Below, in pieces: positions 15,575 to 22,649 of a stretch of DNA of 64,000 bases. The notes beneath the pieces are model-generated. The model did no database searches, was not told the DNA's origin, and saw only the letters and a list, made by a program, of their open reading frames with translations. Origin of the DNA: Haliscomenobacter sp. (GTDB lineage Bacteria; Bacteroidota; Bacteroidia; Chitinophagales; Saprospiraceae). Position numbers and translations under genes: made by a program. The stretch lies in assembly GCA_016707205.1 (NCBI GenBank), contig JADJHZ010000007.1, positions 62,001-126,000 on the forward strand. The letters run 5' to 3'. Each line of letters opens with the position of its first letter. Position 1 is the stretch's first letter.

Positions 15575-15883
15575 TCAGAGGTTGAACAACCCTTGAAACA
15601 GGGCTTCTGCTTTTTCCCAGTTCGCTTTGTGGATGCAATACTTGACCTTGGGCGGAAGGATCTCGCCCTGGATCAATCCGGCCTCTTTTAATGCTTTCAG
15701 GTGCTGGGAAATCGTCGATTGCGCCAGAGGGATGACATCCGTCAAATCGCCGGTATGGCAGCAGGATTGGCTATTCAGCAGCTTGACGATTTGGATTCGG
15801 ACCGGGTGCCCCAGCGCTTTAGCGAAGGCGGCAATTTGCTGCTCCTCGTCGGTGTAATTGGTCTTGGCTAAGGTTCTGCTCAT
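15575..15883 (-). CDS. ArsR/SmtB-family repressor
   Basis: A 102-residue winged-helix repressor. The DNA-binding helix is visible at IPLAQSTISQHLKALKEAGL (about 51-70). In the position of the classic metal-box it has SCCHTGDL (Cys41, Cys42, His43), with a further Cys83 (KYCIH) in the C-terminal half; these could bind As(III), a thiophilic metal or a sulfur species. It heads the minus-strand operon and has a perfect inverted repeat 13 bases upstream of its start codon, as expected for autoregulation. Confidence 0.85.
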   Translation of the reverse strand: MSRTLAKTNYTDEEQQIAAFAKALGHPVRIQIVKLLNSQSCCHTGDLTDVIPLAQSTISQHLKALKEAGLIQGEILPPKVKYCIHKANWEKAEALFQGLFNL

Positions 15884-15896
15884 GTTTTATATTCGT

Positions 15897-15916
15897 TCAT
15901 CGTAAAAGTACGATGA
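15897..15916. promoter_or_regulatory. ArsR operator TCATCGTA-AAAG-TACGATGA
   Basis: A perfect 8-4-8 inverted repeat 13 bases upstream of the arsR start. It overlaps a minus-strand TACTTTTA that resembles the -7 element, so bound repressor would block transcription. The core ATCGT-N6-ACGAT recurs at 15527-15546. Confidence 0.7.
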
Positions 15917-16134
15917 TTATCGGAAAAAGAAAAATCGGACCGCCTGATTTTGTATTTTTTTTGAAGGTATCCCAAAACGATGGAATTTGGATTAAACCGG
16001 GATTGGGCCTCGCCCAACCTTACAGGCGCTTCGGTCTGGACTTTCAGCCTCCAAAGGCTAATTATGCAGGGGGTATAACCCACCTGCTGCACGGTACTCA
16101 ACACACGCTCTTGGGGCTGTCTCAAATTCCTGTT

Positions 16135-16443
16135 TTACCTTTTTTCACCTCCCCAGATCTCCCCCAGTAGATCAAAACAAAATTTAACCACACCGGGTAC
16201 GAGGAATACCCCTACTCCAAAACCCCAACTATATCCCCGGGTGTGCATAGGGGCCCAGATATGCCGGCCGGTGAACAATCCAATGATTCCATTCTGGATG
16301 GCGAAATAACCGTGCTTTACCCCTCCCCAAAAGGGGTATTGGATCGATGGATTGATCCAGGCGGTAAACCACGCCAAGAGGAAGAGGACGGCTGAAAAAA
16401 GAGCCACAAAGGCGATATAGGTCCGAAGCGTAGAGGTAAGCAT
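16135..16443 (-). CDS. Small membrane protein, unknown
   Basis: A 102-residue protein I do not recognise. It has a hydrophobic segment at about residues 8-28, aromatic Gly-rich middle motifs (YPFWGGVKHGYFAIQNG) and a second hydrophobic part at about 70-92. Two or three membrane passes are likely. It stands alone, about 250 bases upstream of the arsR start and on the same strand; that spacer holds the operator and no further gene I can support. The coherent hydrophobic pattern and clean ATG support a real gene. Confidence 0.6.
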   Translation of the reverse strand: MLTSTLRTYIAFVALFSAVLFLLAWFTAWINPSIQYPFWGGVKHGYFAIQNGIIGLFTGRHIWAPMHTRGYSWGFGVGVFLVPGVVKFCFDLLGEIWGGEKR

Positions 16444-16632
16444 GGGCGCGGTATGGATTTATGCCCAAAATTAAATCAGGAAGGCATTTTTTTGATCCTA
16501 TTGTTTTGTGCTCCGCAAAAAAGGGTTTCATTCCCGTTATGGGGGAGGAACTTCCTATCCATCGGTTTTTTCCATTTTCCTTTTATCTTTAAGCCCCAGA
16601 CAAGATATTGTGGATTCCAAAATTGACCTGAT

Positions 16633-18345
16633 ATGCAACGTTTTTTTGCCTTTGTTCTGTTATGTGCCGTCTTCCTTTTTCCTGCGGTTCCTTACGCTCA
16701 GAGCGGCCGTACGCCTGTTCCCGCCCGCAACGGAATGGTGGTGAGCAGCCATTATCTGGCTTCTGAAGCAGGAAAAGAGGCGCTCCGCAAAGGGGGCAAC
16801 GCTATCGATGCGGCGGTTGCTACTGCTTTTGCCCTGGCCGTAACGCTCCCTTCCGCAGGAAATATCGGAGGAGGAGGGTTTCTGGTGTCTTACGGCGCCG
16901 ATGGCAAAACGACTACCTTCAACTTTCGTGAGAAAGCGCCATTAGCCGCTTCTGCTACCATGTACCTCGACGAAAACGGGGCTATCCGCAATAATTCCAA
17001 TCACGAAGGCCTCCTGTCGGTAGGCGTTCCCGGCACGGTGGCCGGGCTTTGGATGGCTCACCAGCGCCTGGGTAGTTTGCCCTGGGCTGAGCTGGTGCAG
17101 CCGGCTGTCGACCTGGCGGAAAAGGGGTTCCCTTCCACCTGGGACATGCAGGGGTATCTCCAGGAGGTGCAAAAGCTGACCCACCCAATGTATGCTGCGA
17201 CCAAAAAAGCCTTTCTCAAAGAAGGTAAAGACCTGTATACCCCAGGTGAACTCTGGAAGCAACCCGATCTGGCCGAAACGCTCAAACGGATACAGAAAGA
17301 GGGTAGAGACGGCTTTTATAAAGGAAAAACCGCTAAGCTTCTGGCGGATTATATGAAAAAATACGGCGGACTGATCACGGAAGAAGACCTCGCCCGGTAC
17401 GAAGCAGTAGAACAGGCGCCGGTGAAGGGCACTTACCGGGGGTATGAAATCGTATCCATGGCGCCACCCAGTTCTGGTGGCGTTGCCCTCATTGAAATGC
17501 TGAACATCCTGGAAGGCTACGATCTGAAAGCCATCGGCCACAACTCCGCGTTGTACCTGCATTTGCTCACCGAAGCGATGCGCCGGGCGTTTGCCGACCG
17601 GGCAGAGCATATCGGCGACCCCGCTTTCGTATCCAATATGCCGGTGGAGCGTCTGATCTCCAAGCCGTATGCCAGGGAACTTCGCAACGGGATTGATCTG
17701 TTTAAAGCCTCCGCCAGTGACTCCGCCAGGTTCAACGCAACAGTCAATGTCTATGAAAGCGAAGAAACCACGCATTTCTCCGTGGTGGATGCCAAGGGCA
17801 ACGCGGTTTCCCTGACGTATACGCTGGAGTACGGCTATGGCTCCAGTCTGGTCGTAGATGGCGCGGGCTTCCTGCTCAATAACGAAATGGGCGATTTTAA
17901 CCCGGTCCCCGGCGTCACCAACCGCAGCGGGCAGATTGGTACGCCGCCCAATCTGGTAGCCCCCGGCAAGCGCATGCTGTCGAGCATGACTCCTGCCATC
18001 GTGGCCAAAGACGGCAAGCCCATACTCGTGATCGGCAGCCCCGGAGGCCGTACGATCATCAATACCGTTCTGCAGGTGATCCTGAACGTCATCGACCACG
18101 AAATGAATATCGGCGAAGCAGTGGAAGCCGGCCGGATTCACCATCAATGGCTGCCAGACATCACGACGATGGAGGCGTTTTTTGTCTCCCCGGACACCAG
18201 GCAACTCTACGAAATGATGGGGCATCCCGCCCGGGTGCGCGGTCGCCAGGGGTCAGCCATGGGGATTTTTATCGATCGGAAAAAAGGTCTTATCTTCGGG
18301 GCGGCGGACTCCCGCGCTTTCGACGGCGGCGCTTCGGGGTATTAG
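16633..18345 (+). CDS. ggt: Gamma-glutamyltransferase
   Basis: A secreted Ntn-hydrolase that hydrolyses or transfers the gamma-glutamyl group of glutathione and gamma-glutamyl peptides. The 570-residue precursor has a signal peptide (ending about YAQ, residue 23), the large-subunit motif GGNAIDAAVATAF (about 53-66), and the autocleavage site before Thr379 in TTHFSVVD, which becomes the N-terminal nucleophile of the small subunit. Substrate-binding SSMTP and SPGG motifs follow. A TATCTTTA element at 16584 may be its promoter. It stands alone between the small membrane protein and the KAS III gene. Confidence 0.95.
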   Translation: MQRFFAFVLLCAVFLFPAVPYAQSGRTPVPARNGMVVSSHYLASEAGKEALRKGGNAIDAAVATAFALAVTLPSAGNIGGGGFLVSYGADGKTTTFNFREKAPLAASATMYLDENGAIRNNSNHEGLLSVGVPGTVAGLWMAHQRLGSLPWAELVQPAVDLAEKGFPSTWDMQGYLQEVQKLTHPMYAATKKAFLKEGKDLYTPGELWKQPDLAETLKRIQKEGRDGFYKGKTAKLLADYMKKYGGLITEEDLARYEAVEQAPVKGTYRGYEIVSMAPPSSGGVALIEMLNILEGYDLKAIGHNSALYLHLLTEAMRRAFADRAEHIGDPAFVSNMPVERLISKPYARELRNGIDLFKASASDSARFNATVNVYESEETTHFSVVDAKGNAVSLTYTLEYGYGSSLVVDGAGFLLNNEMGDFNPVPGVTNRSGQIGTPPNLVAPGKRMLSSMTPAIVAKDGKPILVIGSPGGRTIINTVLQVILNVIDHEMNIGEAVEAGRIHHQWLPDITTMEAFFVSPDTRQLYEMMGHPARVRGRQGSAMGIFIDRKKGLIFGAADSRAFDGGASGY

Positions 18346-18402
18346 TCCTTGACCATCGTAATTCAGATGATTTTCGCTATCGGCCATTGGAAGGTAAAGC
18401 GG

Positions 18403-18410
18403 TAATTTTG
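18403..18410 (+). promoter_or_regulatory. -7 element TAATTTTG for the KAS III gene
   Basis: Exact TAnnTTTG match about 85 bases before the ATG at 18494. Confidence 0.4.
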
Positions 18411-18493
18411 TACGTTGCCAAGCCAGGAAATCCGGTTTTTCCGGAACCGGTATTTTTTCAGAAGCCGCTTCGGAGCGGCCTAAAAACCCAAAC

Positions 18494-19567
18494 ATGTACA
18501 ACTCGGTCATTACCGGTGTTGGGGCTTATATCCCACCGGTTTCGGTTAGAAATGAAGATTTTGCCAATCACGAATTTTATACAGAGCAAGGGGAGCGCAT
18601 CACTGCTCCTTCCCTGGAGGTTGCCGCCAAGCTCGAATCCATAACCGGTATACGGGAACGGCGTTATGCTGCCAAAGATCAGAAGGCGTCGGCTATTGCC
18701 GCTATTGCCGCCAAACGGGCAATCGAGGATGCCGGAGTAGACCCCGAAACCCTCGACCAGATCATCTTTGCCCATAATTTTGGAGATATTCTGGCGGGTA
18801 CCCTCCAAGTAGATAATGTTCCAAGCCTGGCTTCCCGGGTGAAAAATTCCCTGGGAATCAAAAATCTGCACTGCGTTCCTTATGACGTCATCTTTGGATG
18901 CCCAGGCTGGATTCAGGGCGTTATTCAGGCCGACGCTTACTTCCGTGCCGGAATCGCCCGCAAAGCCCTGGTTATCGGAGCGGAAACCCTGTCCCGCATC
19001 GTAGATCCTCATGACCGGGATGTAATGATCTTTTCCGACGGGGCAGGAGCTACGGTGCTCGAATGGGTAGAAGAAGACCAAAAGCGCGGCGTTCTGGCAA
19101 CGGCGGTGATGTCCCACGCCCAGGAGGATGTCTTTTACCTCTATATGGACCGCACCTTTAAACCAGGAGTAGAGGACCAGCAGCGGTACATCAAAATGAA
19201 GGGCCGGAAAATCTACGAATACGCGCTGAAATATGTTCCCGAAGCGATGATGGAATGCCTGACAAAAGCAGGCATCAATGATATCCGGGAAGTGAAGAAG
19301 ATCTTCATTCATCAGGCCAACGAGAAAATGGACGAAGCCATCATCAAGCGCTTGTTCAAGCTTTATGGGGTGCTGGAATACGACCCCATGGTGGCGCCAA
19401 TGAATATCCACGACCTGGGCAACAGCTCTGTGGCCACCATTCCCACCCTGCTGGATATGGTATACCGTAAGCAGATCCCTGGCCATGAGCTCCATCCCGG
19501 CGACCTGCTGCTTTTTGCTTCTGTGGGCGCCGGCATGAACATCAACGCCCTCGCTTATCGGTATTGA
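18494..19567 (+). CDS. 3-oxoacyl-ACP synthase III family protein (FabH-like)
   Basis: A 357-residue thiolase-fold condensing enzyme. The catalytic triad of KAS III is complete: Cys136 in FGCPGW, His273 in IHQANEKM and Asn310 in GNSSVAT. FabH starts fatty-acid synthesis by condensing acetyl-CoA with malonyl-ACP. This protein is longer than typical FabH (about 320) and has MDEAI after the IHQAN motif; such Bacteroidota paralogues may serve special lipids or polyketides. No acyl-carrier or other fab gene is adjacent, so the substrate is open. Confidence 0.88.
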   Translation: MYNSVITGVGAYIPPVSVRNEDFANHEFYTEQGERITAPSLEVAAKLESITGIRERRYAAKDQKASAIAAIAAKRAIEDAGVDPETLDQIIFAHNFGDILAGTLQVDNVPSLASRVKNSLGIKNLHCVPYDVIFGCPGWIQGVIQADAYFRAGIARKALVIGAETLSRIVDPHDRDVMIFSDGAGATVLEWVEEDQKRGVLATAVMSHAQEDVFYLYMDRTFKPGVEDQQRYIKMKGRKIYEYALKYVPEAMMECLTKAGINDIREVKKIFIHQANEKMDEAIIKRLFKLYGVLEYDPMVAPMNIHDLGNSSVATIPTLLDMVYRKQIPGHELHPGDLLLFASVGAGMNINALAYRY

Positions 19568-19580
19568 TCGCCGGCGTCGT

Positions 19581-21002
19581 TCAAATAGCCATCGCCCGGG
19601 CGGTATCGCGAATAAGTTCCCACCCCTGGTTGACCGTTTCCTGGGTAGTATCTACCTGTCCGGCAACCAGTCGGATCGTATATTTTCCGTTCAGTTTGGT
19701 CTGGGTGAGCAGGATCTTGCCGGAATCGTTCAGCGTTTGAAGGAGGCGTTCGTTGATCGAGTTAAGCTGCCCTTCATCCGCCATCCCTTCCGGGCGGTAG
19801 CGGAAACAGACGAGGTTGAGCGGAACCGGAGCGAGAAGCTCAAAGTCCGGCTGCTGCCGTATGGTCTCCGCCAGCCATTGCCCGATGCGGATATGTTCCC
19901 GGATGCGCGCCCGCAGGCCGGCCACCCCATAGGTGCGAATGACGAACCACAATTTGAGGGCCCGGAAGCGCCTTCCAAGCTGAATACCCCAATCCCGGTA
20001 GTTGTTTACCTGCTTGTCAAGCGGCGTTTTGAGGTATTCCGGTAAAATGCTGAAGGTGTTGGTCAGTAGTTGTTTGTCCCGGACAAAAAATGCCGTGCAA
20101 TCGAAATTAGTGAACATCCACTTATGCGGGTTGAACACAAAGCTGTCGGCAAGCTCCAGCCCTTCGCTCATCCAGCGCATCTCCGGCAGAAGAAGAGCAG
20201 TCCCCGCGTAAGCGGCATCCACATGAAGGAAAATACCGTAATTCCGGCAGATTTCCCCAATCGGCTTGATCGGATCAATAGCAGTTGAACTCGTAGTACC
20301 TATTGCAGCAACAACGCAAACTGGCTGAAATCCTACCTCCAGATCCTTTAGAATGGCCGCTTCCAACTGCCCGGGGTCCATGGCAAAGGAAGCGTCCGTC
20401 GGGATGTAAACTAAATGGGCTTCTCCTAATCCGGCGATTTTCACCGCTTTGGGGATAGAGGAGTGGACCTGCTCTGAGGCATAAACCCGCATAGGCTGCC
20501 GGCCGTAAAAACCCGTTTGATTCACCCCAAAGGAACTGGCCCGCTCCCGGGCCATGAGCAAGGCCACCAGGGTCGCCGCCGAAGCGGTTTCCTGGATTAC
20601 GCCCGTCCATCCGCCCGGTAGGGCAAGCATGTCGCGGAGCCATTCCATCATCCGCTCCTCCAACTCTTCTGCGGCTGGAGACGTGTACCAAATCATGCAT
20701 TGCGCTCCCATCGCGGCGGTCAGCATTTCCCCCAGCACAGAAGGCATGCTTCGGCTCGCCGGAAAATACCCGAAAAATTGCGGGTGCTGCCAGTGGGTCA
20801 TCCCGGGAAGGATAATCTGCTGAAAATCCGCATATTGTTGCTCAAAAGCTTCTCCTGATGCCGGCGGTCCGGTAGGAAGCTGGTTTTTGATATCTCCGGG
20901 AAGAACGGGCGGTTTTACCGGGTATTGGCCTACCTGTTCAAAATAATCGGCCATCCAATCGGCCAGTTCGTGCGCCCAGTGGCGGAAATCGGCGTGGTTC
21001 AT
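19581..21002 (-). CDS. PLP-dependent group II amino-acid decarboxylase
   Basis: A 473-residue member of the aromatic-L-amino-acid/tyrosine/histidine decarboxylase family, which removes CO2 from an amino acid to give the amine. PLP-binding residues are visible: His180 (EQVHSSIPKA) stacking on the ring, Asp262 (HVDAAYAG), and Lys294 in NPHKWM, the Schiff-base lysine. The ATG at 21002 gives the normal MNHADFRHWAHELADWM start; the frame stays open upstream for 44 codons of unrelated hydrophobic sequence. It is convergent with the KAS III gene, 13 bases apart. Substrate is not predictable; aromatic amino acids are most common. Confidence 0.88.
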   Translation of the reverse strand: MNHADFRHWAHELADWMADYFEQVGQYPVKPPVLPGDIKNQLPTGPPASGEAFEQQYADFQQIILPGMTHWQHPQFFGYFPASRSMPSVLGEMLTAAMGAQCMIWYTSPAAEELEERMMEWLRDMLALPGGWTGVIQETASAATLVALLMARERASSFGVNQTGFYGRQPMRVYASEQVHSSIPKAVKIAGLGEAHLVYIPTDASFAMDPGQLEAAILKDLEVGFQPVCVVAAIGTTSSTAIDPIKPIGEICRNYGIFLHVDAAYAGTALLLPEMRWMSEGLELADSFVFNPHKWMFTNFDCTAFFVRDKQLLTNTFSILPEYLKTPLDKQVNNYRDWGIQLGRRFRALKLWFVIRTYGVAGLRARIREHIRIGQWLAETIRQQPDFELLAPVPLNLVCFRYRPEGMADEGQLNSINERLLQTLNDSGKILLTQTKLNGKYTIRLVAGQVDTTQETVNQGWELIRDTARAMAI

Positions 21003-21227
21003 AGGAAAGGAAAAGATTTTTGATGCAGAGGATGTTGAGGTTTCTTCTTGCCTAAGCAAAATGAAGATAAGGAAATATAGGAAGAAATATATCCCGACAC
21101 TTGGATTAACCAGATCCGATTCGGATACTGGCATGTAAAGATTTGATTTATACGATTTAAGATAGACTAATTTGGAGTTAAAATGCCCTTTATTCAGCGT
21201 TTGCGAAAATTTTCAGCGCCATCCCTT

Positions 21228-21235
21228 TATCTTTC
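21228..21235 (+). promoter_or_regulatory. -7-like element TATCTTTC
   Basis: One mismatch to TAnnTTTG, about 45 bases before the lipoprotein gene at 21279. Confidence 0.3.
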
Positions 21236-21278
21236 GTTCGAAAAGATCGTTTTGTTCACACCTTAAAACGTTTGTTCT

Positions 21279-21782
21279 ATGAAAATTACGTTAACGGCTT
21301 CTTTTCTCTTGGCCTTTGTGTTTTTTGCCTGCAACAAAACGCCCAAGCCGGGAGAGACTCCTCCTCCTGCGCCATCCGGTCCGGAGGCCATGTGTTTTGC
21401 GTTGAAAATGAACCAGGACATTACCGCATGCTCGCTGACTATCGACGGAGATTCGGTGACTGGCTTTTTTGCCTGGGAACCTTTTGAGCGGGATGGCGGC
21501 CGCGGCAGCCTGAACGGTTCGAAATCCGGCGATATCATCACCGTGAACTTCCACTATATGATCGAAGGCTCCATCCAGCAGGAAGAAATGATGTTCAAAC
21601 TGGAAAACGGAAAGCTGCTTCGGGCGGTTGGGGAGTTGGAAGACCAAAACGGCGTGCTGGTGATCAAGGACAAAGCCTCCGTTCAGTACACGGAGGTTTT
21701 TGAGCCGGTCGATTGCAGCGAAGTGGCCGAGCCCATCCAAAGGGCCAAAGAGGTGGCCGGAATGATCGAAGCGGGCCAATAA
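21279..21782 (+). CDS. Lipoprotein of unknown function
   Basis: A 167-residue lipoprotein (signal ending FFAC, Cys18), then a proline-rich linker (about 22-33) and a beta-rich domain. Features include two Cys (about 39 and 51) in FALKMNQDITAC, a pattern TIDGDSVTGFFAWEPFERD, and DCSE near the end. The style is that of small Bacteroidota envelope lipoproteins with a beta-barrel-like domain, but I cannot name a family. A -7-like element precedes it, and a MITE-related repeat lies downstream. Confidence 0.75.
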   Translation: MKITLTASFLLAFVFFACNKTPKPGETPPPAPSGPEAMCFALKMNQDITACSLTIDGDSVTGFFAWEPFERDGGRGSLNGSKSGDIITVNFHYMIEGSIQQEEMMFKLENGKLLRAVGELEDQNGVLVIKDKASVQYTEVFEPVDCSEVAEPIQRAKEVAGMIEAGQ

Positions 21783-21840
21783 TTAGCAAAGTTTCTTCTA
21801 CCCTGCGAATGTTTTTTTTGTAACTTATAGCTGGATAATG

Positions 21841-21961
21841 TCCAACATCTAAAGTACTTTGAACAACTTTTTGCACCTTGGAAACAGACTTTCCAGGTTT
21901 TCAAAACCTGGAAAGTCTTAGCCGCCAGGCTCAATTCGTTGTTCCTTCCAACATCTAAAGT
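21841..21961. repeat. MITE-like repeat, 91 bases between 15-base direct repeats
   Basis: Identical 15-mers TCCAACATCTAAAGT (21841-21855 and 21947-21961) flank 91 bases. Inside is a near-perfect hairpin: AGACTTTCCAGGTTTT (21886-21901), one base, then its exact reverse complement (21903-21918). Fourteen of fifteen bases of the arm match the inner hairpin of the MITE at 44934, and both have CGCCAGG just after it. GAACAAC and GTTGTTC near the ends form a short inverted pair. Confidence 0.65.
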
Positions 21962-21969
21962 CTAACGCT

Positions 21970-22383
21970 ATGTCGCATCGCATTCGCAGGGTAGATTATT
22001 TCTACTCCACCGTCAAAGACCGCCCGGGTGAATTGGGCGAAATGTTGACCTATCTCGCACAACAAGGGGTCAATTTACTGGCATTTAACGCCATTCCCAT
22101 TGGGCCTGAAGTTACCCAGCTCGCGCTTTTTCCGGAAGTGAATTGGGCGCTCACCGATTCAGCGGCCAAATCCGGGATGCAACTGGAAGGTCCGCATCAT
22201 GCCATCCTGGTTCAAGGGGATGATCACCTGGGAGCTTTGGTCGATGTGCATCACAAGCTTGCCCAGGCCCAGGTGAACGTTTATGCTTCCAACGCCATCA
22301 CCGATGGGAATGGCCGGTACGGATATCTGATCTATGTGCGCTCGAAAGATTTTTCCAAAGCGGCTTCTACTCTCGGGATCTGA
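21970..22383 (+). CDS. Tandem ACT-domain protein
   Basis: A 137-residue protein made of two ACT-like halves. The first (about 7-60) has the typical pattern DRPGELGEMLTYLAQQGVNLLAF; the second (about 75-137) has HHKLAQAQVNVYASNAITDG. ACT domains bind amino acids or other small ligands and regulate metabolic enzymes. There is no catalytic or DNA-binding domain, and the neighbours give no pathway hint. The start lies nine bases after the right direct repeat of the 21841 element, so that insertion lies in its promoter region. Confidence 0.8.
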   Translation: MSHRIRRVDYFYSTVKDRPGELGEMLTYLAQQGVNLLAFNAIPIGPEVTQLALFPEVNWALTDSAAKSGMQLEGPHHAILVQGDDHLGALVDVHHKLAQAQVNVYASNAITDGNGRYGYLIYVRSKDFSKAASTLGI

Positions 22384-22409
22384 TTTGGCGGCTATATGGA
22401 CGTTGGAGC

Positions 22410-22618
22410 GGTTTGGGAATTTCCCAAACCACTTCGTGTCAGGTATTCCTTGAATGGACCTTTGTTGTTTTTCCGGATTCGGGCAATCGGCGGGCATTGG
22501 CTGGCGGTAGTGGCTTTGTTTGCCATTGGGCAGCCCATGTTTTTTTTGGAAAATAGTATATTTATACCTGACGCGAATGGGGTTGAGAATTTCTAAACCA
22601 ATTCGGTGTGAATATCCT
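22410..22618. repeat. Duplicated palindromic motif in the spacer
   Basis: GGTTTGGGAA (22410-22419), one base, and TTCCCAAACC (22421-22430) form a perfect palindrome. A diverged copy of about 40 bases occurs at 22579-22618 (with GAATTTC, AAACCA, TTCG and TATCCT in the same order). The 130 bases between have no gene that I can support. Confidence 0.45.
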
Positions 22619-22649
22619 GAAACCTTTTACCCTAAATCAATGGTGGAGT

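Noticed and set aside
15913..16170. Possible small gene between arsR and the small membrane protein
   Set aside because: It overlaps the ArsR operator and has no start signal or recognisable sequence; a short second frame inside it (from 15980) is equally weak.
16942..18225. A 427-codon minus-strand frame
   Set aside because: It lies wholly antisense to gamma-glutamyltransferase, and its product is rich in His and Gln without family features.
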